Of a DNA stretch of 64,000 bases, positions 8,886 through 16,809 are shown one piece after another. Position 1 is the stretch's first letter; each line of letters begins with the position of its first letter. Under the pieces are notes generated by a model. The model worked only from the letters and a program-made list of their open reading frames with translations, had not been told where the DNA came from and ran no database searches. Position numbers and translations under genes: made by a program. The stretch spans positions 1 through 64,000 of the forward strand of contig JBGGOQ010000003.1 in assembly GCA_041320695.1 (NCBI GenBank), in the 5' to 3' direction. Source of the stretch: Caldicellulosiruptoraceae bacterium PP1 (lineage in GTDB: Bacteria > Bacillota > Thermoanaerobacteria > Caldicellulosiruptorales > Caldicellulosiruptoraceae).

Positions 8886-10631
8886 TTAAACCCCTTTTAC
8901 TAATACGCCATTATTAGTAGCATTTTTCACTTGCTTCGGTTTTTCAACTTGTATCTCTGGTTCCTCTGGCTTTAAGTACTTTTTAATCTCTTCTTTGATT
9001 CTTAATACAACTTTTCCTACTGAAATTCCACCATAACCAATAGCAGCAAGTAAATCTTCTATCATTCTAAATCCATATCTTGTAGCAACATTTTGCAAAA
9101 CATCCTCTTTAAATGCATATTGCAAAGGAATATTAATCTTCTTTAACTCTTTTTCTAATGTATCTTTTCCTCTTTCAATATTTTCTTCTTTATTTTCTTT
9201 TTTGAACCAAGCATTTATCTTATTCTTTGCTTGCGGGCTTTTTACAATTTTGAGCCAATCTCTGCTTGGTCCATGAACATTAGGTGATGTAATAATCTCA
9301 ACTATATCTCCATTTTTGAGTTCATAATCAATTGGAACTATCTTCCCATTTACTTTTGCTCCAGCCATTTTGTTACCTATTGCACTATGAATTGTGTATG
9401 CAAAGTCAATAGGTGTTGAGCCTGTAGGAAGATTTATAACATCACCTTTTGGTGTGAATACAAATACTTCATCAGAGAAAAGATTTATTTTAAGTGATTC
9501 CATAAATTCTTTAGCATCTTTAAGTTCCTTTTGCCATTCAAGGAGTTCCCTTAACCATGCAAACTTTTCATCATCCTCATTTGAATCAGTTCTTCCTTCT
9601 TTATATTTCCAATGTGCAGCAATACCATACTCAGCAGTTTTGTGCATATCAAATGTTCTTATCTGAACTTCGAAAGGTTCTCCTTGAGGTCCTATTACAG
9701 TTGTATGAAGTGATTGATACATATTAGGTTTTGGCATTGCTATATAGTCTTTGAATCTTCCTGGCATTGGTTTAAAAAGTGTATGTATTATACCTAAAAC
9801 ACCATAACAATCTTTCACTGAATTAACAATAATCCTTATTGCAAAAAGGTCATATATCTGTTCAAGTGTTTTACCTTGTTCTTTCATTTTTTTGTATATA
9901 CTATAAAAATGCTTAGGTCTGCCATCTATTTGTCCTATCTCTATCTTTGACTCTTCAAGCTTTCTTATTATTAGATCGATTATGTTTTTAATGTATTCTT
10001 CCCTTTCAACCCTTTTTTTAGCAATTTTTTCAACAAGATCATAGTAACCTTCTGGATCTAAATATCTTAAACAAAGGTCTTCAAGTTCCCATTTTATTTT
10101 GGATATACCCAGTCTATGAGCAAGTGGTGCATATATATCAATGGTTTCCTGAGCTTTTTGTTTTTGTTTTTCAGGTGGAAGATATTTTAATGTTCTCATA
10201 TTATGTAATCTATCAGCAAGTTTAATTAATATAACCCTAATATCTTTTGCCATCGCAATTAACATCTTGCGATAATTTTCTGCTTGAACCTCTAATTTAC
10301 TTGTAAAAGTAAGTTTGCTCAACTTTGTGACACCATCCACAAGTTGAGCAATTTCACTACCAAATATTTGACTTACTTCATCAATTGATGCTTCGGTATC
10401 CTCTACAACATCATGTAATAATCCCGCAATTATAGTAGATATATCCAACTCTAAGTCAGCAAGAATCAATGAAACTTCTAATGGATGTATTATATATGGC
10501 TCCCCTGAATTCCTTTCTTGCCCATCATGCTTTTTTATTGCATATTCAAAAGCTTTATCAAGAAGATCTAAATCCTCTTTTGTAGAATACCTTTCGACAA
10601 TCTCTTTTAATTTTTTATACCTATCAGGCAA
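8886..10631 (-). CDS. relA: (p)ppGpp synthetase/hydrolase RelA, C-terminally truncated by nonsense codon
   Basis: Bifunctional Rel/SpoT-family stringent-response enzyme, 581 residues before a TAA; family members are usually 720-740. Present in order: HD hydrolase (HPLEVSLILADL, LLHDVVEDT, residues 1-190), ppGpp synthetase (near 240-350, with YQSLHTTVIGPQGEPFEVQIRT and EYGIAAHWKYKEG), TGS domain (about 400-465, VFTPKGDVINLPTGSTPIDF) and the helical region. The stop comes just before the zinc-finger/RIS and ACT domains, which follow in the same frame. These C-terminal domains sense the ribosome and restrain synthetase activity in known Rel proteins, so a truncated product could be deregulated. 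TTG start behind AGAGGTG, 18 bp from apt. A sequencing error is the main alternative. Confidence 0.9.
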   Translation of the reverse strand: MPDRYKKLKEIVERYSTKEDLDLLDKAFEYAIKKHDGQERNSGEPYIIHPLEVSLILADLELDISTIIAGLLHDVVEDTEASIDEVSQIFGSEIAQLVDGVTKLSKLTFTSKLEVQAENYRKMLIAMAKDIRVILIKLADRLHNMRTLKYLPPEKQKQKAQETIDIYAPLAHRLGISKIKWELEDLCLRYLDPEGYYDLVEKIAKKRVEREEYIKNIIDLIIRKLEESKIEIGQIDGRPKHFYSIYKKMKEQGKTLEQIYDLFAIRIIVNSVKDCYGVLGIIHTLFKPMPGRFKDYIAMPKPNMYQSLHTTVIGPQGEPFEVQIRTFDMHKTAEYGIAAHWKYKEGRTDSNEDDEKFAWLRELLEWQKELKDAKEFMESLKINLFSDEVFVFTPKGDVINLPTGSTPIDFAYTIHSAIGNKMAGAKVNGKIVPIDYELKNGDIVEIITSPNVHGPSRDWLKIVKSPQAKNKINAWFKKENKEENIERGKDTLEKELKKINIPLQYAFKEDVLQNVATRYGFRMIEDLLAAIGYGGISVGKVVLRIKEEIKKYLKPEEPEIQVEKPKQVKNATNNGVLVKGV

Positions 10632-10649
10632 TTTATAAGCACCTCTATT

Positions 10650-11177
10650 TTATATAAGTGAGCTGTCAAATTGGACAACAGACCTTACATCATAGCCTTT
10701 AAGGCTCTCTCTACCATTTAGATAAGTAAGTTCAACTAAGTAAACTACTGCTGCCACTTTACCCCCAAGTGATTCAACAAGCTTTATATTTGATAATGTT
10801 GTCCCACCCGTTGCCAATAAGTCATCAATTATAATAACCTTTTGACCAGGTTTAATAGCATCTTCATGCATTTCTAAGGTATCTTTACCATACTCAAGTT
10901 GATAATCAACTGATACAGTTTTATATGGAAGTTTGCCTTTTTTTCTAACCAAAACTAACCCTTTATTTGATGCATAAGCAACTGGTGCACCAAAGATAAA
11001 TCCTCTTGACTCTGGCCCTACAATCAAGTCAAAATCAATATCTGATATAAGTTCTATTAATTTATCTATTGCATATTTAAAGCTATCTTTATCTTGCAAA
11101 ACTGTTGTTATATCAATAAAATCAATACCCTCTTTAGGAAAATTTAAAACATGTCTAAATTTATCCTTTAAATTCAT
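10650..11177 (-). CDS. apt: Adenine phosphoribosyltransferase
   Basis: A 175-residue type I phosphoribosyltransferase that salvages adenine to AMP using PRPP. The PRPP-binding motif VIIIDDLLATGGTTLSN is intact near residue 120, as are the family signature GPESRGFIFGAPVAY and the phosphate-handling KLPYKTVSVDYQLEYGKD. It starts with ATG behind AGGAGGAAG and is the first gene of the operon that runs through relA to mnaA. The apt-relA pairing is common in Firmicutes and links purine salvage with (p)ppGpp metabolism. Confidence 0.97.
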   Translation of the reverse strand: MNLKDKFRHVLNFPKEGIDFIDITTVLQDKDSFKYAIDKLIELISDIDFDLIVGPESRGFIFGAPVAYASNKGLVLVRKKGKLPYKTVSVDYQLEYGKDTLEMHEDAIKPGQKVIIIDDLLATGGTTLSNIKLVESLGGKVAAVVYLVELTYLNGRESLKGYDVRSVVQFDSSLI

Positions 11178-11245
11178 TTATGTCTTCCTCCTAGCAAATA
11201 AAAATATTACGTTATAAGTATATCAAAATTATATTTTTTTTGCAC

Positions 11246-11279
11246 ATAAAAAATAAAAACCCTCAAATTCTGAGGGTTA
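11246..11279 (-). terminator. Intrinsic terminator after spoIIR
   Basis: Minus-strand stem AACCCTCA/TGAGGGTT with a 5-nt loop followed by TTTATTTTTT. The spoIIR stop codon TAA overlaps the left arm. Confidence 0.85.
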
Positions 11280-11966
11280 CAAATTCTTAAATATCTTTTT
11301 AAACCATGCCTCTTTATAAAATCTTGTTTTTAGAACCTCATAAATCTTTATCTTTAACTTAACAGGCATCTTGTCCATTGAGCCATAATATATTGCTAAT
11401 TTGTATTCACTTTTTGAAAGCTCTTTTTTTAATTCATTTTTAGCACTATCAGGTAATTCCACTTTTGTTTCATCAACAAAACATAATGGCGGAAAAATGA
11501 CACACCACCAATTTTTCCCTTTTGCTTCACCTAATTCAATCTTAACTGCATCATATGCACCTGCTGGAAATAAAAAACCATCATATATTCTATTTGGAAA
11601 CTCAGCTTTGGTTACTAATAACTTTACAGGTATAGCAATACCTTTTTTTTCAAGAACCTTTTTAATAAACCTTTCAATATCCTCTTTATGTTTTATAATT
11701 TCATCAAGAATCTGTTGTTTCCCTTGCGTTAAATCAAAATTTGTATTAATGTAATCAATTAGATTATCACGAACATATAGTTTAATCTTTTGGTCACTTG
11801 CTTTATTACTATTTGCAATAATATGCAATCTTACACAATTTTTTGATAGGTCCTTTTGCAAATTATCAATACTTGCAGTATCTAATATAATGTAAGTTAA
11901 TATAAAAATAAATAAGGAAATAATAATAGATATGAGCATTGCTGTTTTTTTACGCAGTGACTTCAT
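11277..11966 (-). CDS. spoIIR: Stage II sporulation protein R
   Basis: A 229-residue SpoIIR-family protein, the forespore-made signal that activates the SpoIIGA protease and thereby processes pro-sigma-E in the mother cell. One N-terminal membrane segment (residues about 11-30) is followed by the family signature VRLHIIANSNKASDQKIKLYVRD and the later NWWCVIFPPLCFVD block. The ATG at 11966 is chosen because GGAGG lies 5 bases upstream; an in-frame TTG at 11978 overlaps that ribosome-binding site. A sigma-F-like promoter lies just upstream, as expected for this gene. Confidence 0.95.
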   Translation of the reverse strand: MKSLRKKTAMLISIIISLFIFILTYIILDTASIDNLQKDLSKNCVRLHIIANSNKASDQKIKLYVRDNLIDYINTNFDLTQGKQQILDEIIKHKEDIERFIKKVLEKKGIAIPVKLLVTKAEFPNRIYDGFLFPAGAYDAVKIELGEAKGKNWWCVIFPPLCFVDETKVELPDSAKNELKKELSKSEYKLAIYYGSMDKMPVKLKIKIYEVLKTRFYKEAWFKKIFKNL

Positions 11967-12000
11967 TATATCCTCCAAAGTACTGTTTGTTTATATAATA

Positions 12001-12029
12001 GATTTTTCCCAAAAAATAATGAGGTATAC
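12001..12029 (-). promoter_or_regulatory. Candidate sigma-F promoter of spoIIR
   Basis: On the minus strand GTATA, a 14-bp spacer and GGGAAAAATC. This resembles the forespore sigma-F consensus (GYATA, about 15 bp, GGNNANANTR). It lies 35 bp upstream of the spoIIR ATG and directly after the gerC stop codon. In Bacillus spoIIR is sigma-F dependent, which supports the assignment; the spacer is one base short. Confidence 0.5.
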
Positions 12030-12033
12030 ATTA

Positions 12034-13314
12034 TTATTGTGTTATACCACTTCTTCGAATATACACATGAGGTTCTATAACAACTTCTATGTTCTTAAAC
12101 TCTTTATCCCAATTCTTTTCTAATTTCTTCCATATTTTAGGCTTATACTTTGATAATAAATCGCCAGCACCTATAATATCTGCATTATACTTATTTTGTA
12201 AAATATTTACTAAATCGTACCCTTGCCCTTTTATCCAGCTTGCTATGTTTTTTTGAATTTGCATTCTATTGCTATTATCCAATAGTTTAATGGTATTATT
12301 TAAAAAGAATTCACTTATTTCGCCTTCAACCTTAATTTTATAAGTTATTTTTATTTTCTTTTTAACATCTATGCTTTTACTTGTTGAAACATAGGTCAGT
12401 GTAAATGGGATATAATAGCCTTTATAAAAAACATTAATAACCTCATTTTTAATCTTATTCATCATCATAGAATATATAATTGTTTTATTTTCATCCAGCC
12501 AACCAACAAATTTATAATCTTTTATAACAGCAACACCACTTGATTTTAGCCATTGTATTCCCGGTTCTACCCTTGAAATTACTGCTACATTTCCATTTAT
12601 TAATGTATTAGTAACTTCCCCAACTGTTGAACTATATGAGCGTCCAAAAATATTAGCATTTTTGCCTATCTGTGACAAAAAAATTCCTGTTATTGTATTT
12701 GTTAAAGGAATTGTGTTTAAAGTATCTCTTGCTGTTGTTTCTGATAAAAAGATTAGATTTGAGCGTCTAAAATCGTTATCCCTCATAACACCATCAATTG
12801 CTTCTCTGAAAAGCCTCTTATCATAAACAATATCTTTACCTAATACAATTACCTTTACATAACCAAAATATAGCCTTTTATCAATAAATCTTTGTAAGAT
12901 AAACTTTGATGAATAAATGTTTAACGTAGGGACTGTAAAAACAAACCGAGGAGGTTCCTCTGGGCTAATTGCAGTATTTTTACCCAACATCTTTACATTT
13001 GGATATACAATTGTTATGGCATATCTATTATAAGTATCTGATGAGTAAAGCGGTTGTTTTACCTTTCTATTGGTATCTTTATCAATGCCTTCTTTATTTG
13101 TTTTTATATCTGGCTTTTTTTGTTCGGGTGAATAATTCATTTCTTGTTTCTCAATATATTTGGTAGTTTGATACTTGTTTAAATCTTTTACGTCATATTT
13201 ATCTATTCCTATTGCAATAACATAACCTCTATCTTCTATCTCAACCCTATCCCAACAAGAGGTTAATAAAATAAGATTAATAATTATACATATAATTAAA
13301 ATCTTTTTTATCAG
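12034..13314 (-). CDS. gerC: Spore germination receptor C-subunit lipoprotein (Ger(x)C family)
   Basis: A 426-residue outer-leaflet lipoprotein of a nutrient germinant receptor. The frame upstream of the first ATG (13140) is open and encodes a lipoprotein signal peptide with lipobox LTSC (lipidated C20) followed by WDRVEIEDRGYVIAIGID, the near-invariant N-terminus of GerAC proteins, so the gene must start further upstream. The only suitable codon is CTG at 13312-13314, overlapping the gerB stop as CTGA, with GAGGGG about 9 bases upstream; a TAA lies two codons before it. A CTG start is unusual. The C-terminal GerAC domain extends to VVIEPHVYIRRSGIT. Last gene of the operon. Confidence 0.88.
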   Translation of the reverse strand: MIKKILIICIIINLILLTSCWDRVEIEDRGYVIAIGIDKYDVKDLNKYQTTKYIEKQEMNYSPEQKKPDIKTNKEGIDKDTNRKVKQPLYSSDTYNRYAITIVYPNVKMLGKNTAISPEEPPRFVFTVPTLNIYSSKFILQRFIDKRLYFGYVKVIVLGKDIVYDKRLFREAIDGVMRDNDFRRSNLIFLSETTARDTLNTIPLTNTITGIFLSQIGKNANIFGRSYSSTVGEVTNTLINGNVAVISRVEPGIQWLKSSGVAVIKDYKFVGWLDENKTIIYSMMMNKIKNEVINVFYKGYYIPFTLTYVSTSKSIDVKKKIKITYKIKVEGEISEFFLNNTIKLLDNSNRMQIQKNIASWIKGQGYDLVNILQNKYNADIIGAGDLLSKYKPKIWKKLEKNWDKEFKNIEVVIEPHVYIRRSGITQ

Positions 13315-14423
13315 TTTTTAGCACCCCTCTTTTTCAATTTGTTTTTAATAAGAAAGGTAAAAAAAGTTATCAAAGGTATAACAAATAAAACAGCTATCCC
13401 TAATGTTCTTGAATATATATCCTGATATTTTAAAGTTTCATTATAATTTGATGGTATTAGATTTATTATATATACTAATGGAATCTGAGCAAAAACAAAG
13501 AAGTTGTGCTCTTTGGTATTAAATATTCTAGCTAAAATAATTGCATTTATTATAATTGCAATTATTGTTGTTGTATAAGCAGAAATAAGCCAAAATGTTA
13601 TTATAAATATCTCTGGTCTTTCTATTACAACCTCAAGTGCTGTTACATCACGAAGTAAGCTCATGGTTGGCCAACTCATAATTTGAAGCTCTTTTACTCC
13701 AAAGTCAGCTATGCTAAAAACTAATAAAAGTTCATATATAAAAAAAATAATTAGAAAACTAGCTAAACTATATTTAACAACTTTTTCTTTTCTCCTAATA
13801 TAAGGAGATAGAAATAATATAATCTCATATCCAATAAACGAGAATATTGTTGTAAAACTACCTTTTACAATATCAGTCCATTTTGTAGTAAGTATTGGAA
13901 GTAAGCGAGTAAAATCCAGCTTACTGTATATAAATATTGTTAACAATGGTATTATGATAATAACAAGTGGCATTAAAATTTCACAAATCCTTGCAACTGC
14001 TTCTATACCATATCTTGTAATATACGAACAGGTAAATAAATAGATAATAATTAAAACCTCTACTGGTGTAAGTTCAAAGATAAACTCTTTTGTTGTATCA
14101 GCAACAACTCTTGCTTCAATAGCTATTAAGATAAGAAAATATATAACGTAAATAAATGAAAGTATAATACTGATAACTTTTCCAAAGGCATTGTTCATTA
14201 TTTCGACAAGGGTTACATCTGGGTTCAACTGTGATACCTTAAATAGAAATAAGAAAAGCAAAACAGAAAGCAAAGCCCCAATGGTTAGTGATAGCCATGC
14301 ATCTGTTTTTGCAAATTTTGTTATTGCAGCAGGCATTGTTAATATTCCAACACCAATTATTACAGATAGATTCAGTATAAACACCTGAAAACTAGAAATC
14401 TTATCATTATCATGTATTATCAA
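13311..14423 (-). CDS. gerB: Spore germination receptor B-subunit (GerAB family, APC-type)
   Basis: A 370-residue integral membrane protein with about ten hydrophobic segments, belonging to the GerAB branch of the amino acid-polyamine-organocation superfamily. Its N-terminal ISSFQVFILNLSVIIGVGIL and GILTMPAA match the first transmembrane helix of this family. In known receptors the B-subunit binds the nutrient germinant. The C-terminus (KKRGAKN) overlaps the start of gerC by 4 bases and gerA ends 14 bases upstream, so the subunits are translated from one message. The germinant cannot be predicted from sequence. Confidence 0.93.
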   Translation of the reverse strand: MIIHDNDKISSFQVFILNLSVIIGVGILTMPAAITKFAKTDAWLSLTIGALLSVLLFLFLFKVSQLNPDVTLVEIMNNAFGKVISIILSFIYVIYFLILIAIEARVVADTTKEFIFELTPVEVLIIIYLFTCSYITRYGIEAVARICEILMPLVIIIIPLLTIFIYSKLDFTRLLPILTTKWTDIVKGSFTTIFSFIGYEIILFLSPYIRRKEKVVKYSLASFLIIFFIYELLLVFSIADFGVKELQIMSWPTMSLLRDVTALEVVIERPEIFIITFWLISAYTTTIIAIIINAIILARIFNTKEHNFFVFAQIPLVYIINLIPSNYNETLKYQDIYSRTLGIAVLFVIPLITFFTFLIKNKLKKRGAKN

Positions 14424-14437
14424 TACATATCACCTAC

Positions 14438-16012
14438 TTAGCTTTCTTGTTGATTCCTGATATAAATCATTCTTATCTTCTGCCTGGTACTTGAGAATAT
14501 CGGTCTAGCCCATAAAAATCTTATAGGCATTTTTATAATTGAATCTTTATAATCAGCTAATTCAAATGATACAAAAGGTGAAAGATATGGAACCCCAAAG
14601 CTTTTCATCTTTGCAAGATTTGAAATAAATATAAAAGATACCATCAAAAATCCATATATACCTAAGATAGCTGATGCAATAATAAATAAAAATTTAATTA
14701 ATCTAAAACCAATTGCCATATTATAGTTAGGTATAGCAAACGATGCAATTGCTGTTGCTGCTACTATTATTACCATTATAGGAGAGATAAGTCCTGCCTG
14801 AACCGCAGCTTGTCCTATTATCAAAGCACCAACAATTCCAATTGTTTGCCCAATTGGGCCAGGAAGCCTTAAACCAGCCTCTCTTAATAGCTCCAACATA
14901 AATTCCAAAAACAGTGCTTCAAGAAATACAGGCATTGGAACACCTTCTCTAGTTGCCGCAATAAAAAGTCCTAATTCTGGAGGTATGAGAGCAGGATTAA
15001 AAGAAGATATAGAAATATAAAGTGATGGCAATGAAACAGTCAAAATCACTGCAAATACTCTTATCAATCTAATAAATGTAGCAATATGCCATCTGTCATA
15101 ATAATCTTCTGCATTTTGCAAATAAATCATAAAAGTTGCTGGAAGAACTACTCCTGTATTACTATTATCAGTAAGAAGTGCAATTCTCCCTTCATATATT
15201 GCTGCAACAACTTCGTCTGGTCTTTCAGTTGTCTGCAAAGTTGGAAAAAGGCAAATAATGTTATCCTCGATAAATTGTTCAATCATACCACTGTCCAAAA
15301 TAGTATCAGTATCAATTGAGTTCAAACGCTTTTGGACTTCCTCTAAAACATCTCTATCAACTATATCGTCTATATAAACTATATATACATCTGTTTGGGA
15401 CCTTCTACCTATTTTTATATTTTTGATTCTAAGCCTTGTATCTCTAACCCTTCGTCTAATAAGCATAGTAGAAAATCTTACTGTTTCATTGAAACTGTCT
15501 CTTGGTCCTCTTATAGCATTTTCTAATATGGGCTGTTGTATTCCTCTATTTGCCCAACCTCTTGTTGAAATTCTGATAATTTTATTGAAACCATCTACTA
15601 ATAGTAATGTTTCACCTGATAAAAGGTCCAGAACTGCTTCTTTCATATTCAAATCCTCTTTTAAATCTGCTGTTGCAAGTAGTTCATAAAATATTATGTC
15701 ATATATACTTTTATTATTTTGCCCTAAATCAATTTTCTTGCTCTCAATCATCATTGGATAAACTATTTGCTTATCAATTAGTTCTCTATTTACAAGTCCG
15801 TCAATATAGATTATAGATACATGAGTGTTAAGACAAATAAATTCTCTATATATAATATCATCATTATCTTTGAGTAAATTTTTTATATAATTTATATTTT
15901 TTTGTATTTCATTATAAATCTTTTTTTCTGATACAACATATTCCTTTGTTTCTTGTTTTTTACACCCTTGTAATCTCTCACGTTTTCTCTTAATTATGTT
16001 CCAAAAGTTCAT
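14438..16012 (-). CDS. gerA: Spore germination receptor A-subunit (GerAA family)
   Basis: A 524-residue GerA-family protein of the spore inner membrane, which forms the oligomeric ion channel of the nutrient receptor. A large soluble N-terminal domain (to about residue 280, with GPRDSFNETVRFSTMLIRRR) precedes about five membrane helices; the family block PMPVFLEALFLEFMLELLREAGLRLP and GALIIGQAAVQAGLISPIM are clear. The ATG at 16012 is preferred because AAGGAGGTG sits about 9 bases upstream; longer in-frame starts would cover that site. It follows the small membrane gene by 16 bp. Confidence 0.94.
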   Translation of the reverse strand: MNFWNIIKRKRERLQGCKKQETKEYVVSEKKIYNEIQKNINYIKNLLKDNDDIIYREFICLNTHVSIIYIDGLVNRELIDKQIVYPMMIESKKIDLGQNNKSIYDIIFYELLATADLKEDLNMKEAVLDLLSGETLLLVDGFNKIIRISTRGWANRGIQQPILENAIRGPRDSFNETVRFSTMLIRRRVRDTRLRIKNIKIGRRSQTDVYIVYIDDIVDRDVLEEVQKRLNSIDTDTILDSGMIEQFIEDNIICLFPTLQTTERPDEVVAAIYEGRIALLTDNSNTGVVLPATFMIYLQNAEDYYDRWHIATFIRLIRVFAVILTVSLPSLYISISSFNPALIPPELGLFIAATREGVPMPVFLEALFLEFMLELLREAGLRLPGPIGQTIGIVGALIIGQAAVQAGLISPIMVIIVAATAIASFAIPNYNMAIGFRLIKFLFIIASAILGIYGFLMVSFIFISNLAKMKSFGVPYLSPFVSFELADYKDSIIKMPIRFLWARPIFSSTRQKIRMIYIRNQQES

Positions 16013-16028
16013 GTTACACATCACCTCC

Positions 16029-16211
16029 TTAAATAAAAGAAATAACCAAGCCAATAACTATATAAGTTATACCTAAAATTGTTGCTGCTTTTAATTCTTT
16101 TTGAAGTTTTTTCTTCTTTAGTTCACCGCAATCGGCTAATAATATAAAAATACCTGAAAGAATAAATACAACATTTGAATAATCTTTTAATAAATCTATA
16201 ACTTTGTTCAT
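16029..16211 (-). CDS. Small two-helix membrane protein, first gene of gerABC operon
   Basis: A 60-residue protein with two hydrophobic segments (about residues 13-27 and 41-59) separated by a lysine-rich cytoplasmic loop (GELKKKKLQKELK). I do not recognise a named family from sequence alone. By size, topology and position at the head of a germination receptor operon it resembles the small 'D-subunits' described for some Bacillus receptors, which modulate receptor function; this is inference. The ribosome-binding site is weak (AGAGA). It is separated by 16 bp from gerA, so it is very likely co-transcribed. Confidence 0.7.
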   Translation of the reverse strand: MNKVIDLLKDYSNVVFILSGIFILLADCGELKKKKLQKELKAATILGITYIVIGLVISFI

Positions 16212-16274
16212 ATTTCTCTATAAAATATTTAAAATTATCTACTTTTAATCTAAACATTTTTTTCATTTTTATAC

Positions 16275-16303
16275 TTGCATTTTGTATACAGATATGTTAA
16301 AAT
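16275..16303 (+). promoter_or_regulatory. Sigma-A-type promoter of the ACT-hom-thrB operon
   Basis: TTGCAT, a 17-bp spacer and TAAAAT on the plus strand, 38 bp before the ATG of the ACT-domain gene. It lies in the divergent region between the germination operon and the threonine genes. Confidence 0.55.
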
Positions 16304-16341
16304 CCATTCCATAAATACATTTGTTTTTAATAGGTGAACAT

Positions 16342-16788
16342 ATGTTAAAAAAAGATGCCGTATACTATATTGTTGAAGAAAGTGTTCTTCCTGAGGTTTT
16401 TCTAAAGGTTATAAAGGCTAAAGAGTTACTTTCGAGCGGAGTTGTAAAATCGGTTAATGAAGCTGTTCAAATAGCAGATTTAAGTAGAAGTGCATTTTAT
16501 AAATATAAAGATTGTATATTCCCCTTTTTTGAAAGTTCAAGAGGTAAAATAATTACATTAGCTTTTGTTCTAAAGGATATACCAGGTATTCTCTCGAAGA
16601 TTTTAAATATTATCTCATCAACAAATGCAAGTATACTAACAATAAATCAAAATATTCCATTAGGTGGAATAGCTACTGTTACAATATCAATAAAAACAAA
16701 TGACATGAATAAATCAATTAAAGAATTAATTTCAGAAATTGAAACAATATCAGGTGTAAATAAGATTGACGTTCTTGGAAGAGAATAA
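16342..16788 (+). CDS. ACT domain-containing protein (UPF0735 / PheB-like)
   Basis: A 148-residue protein with an N-terminal helix-turn-helix-like segment (SVNEAVQIADLSRSAFYKYKD, near residues 33-53) and a C-terminal ACT domain (LKDIPGILSKILNIISS onward), the amino acid-binding fold of metabolic regulators. It matches the UPF0735 family, often found directly upstream of homoserine dehydrogenase in Firmicutes. Its function is unproven; a regulatory role in the aspartate/threonine branch is inferred from position. The ATG at 16342 has AGGTGA upstream; an earlier TTG would precede that site. Confidence 0.9.
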   Translation: MLKKDAVYYIVEESVLPEVFLKVIKAKELLSSGVVKSVNEAVQIADLSRSAFYKYKDCIFPFFESSRGKIITLAFVLKDIPGILSKILNIISSTNASILTINQNIPLGGIATVTISIKTNDMNKSIKELISEIETISGVNKIDVLGRE

Positions 16789-16809
16789 ATAAAAAAGGAG
16801 GTTAAAGTT

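Noticed and set aside
16212-16341. Sigma-G promoter for the germination receptor operon
   Set aside because: GTATA-like words occur but none has a CATNNTA-type -10 box at the right distance.
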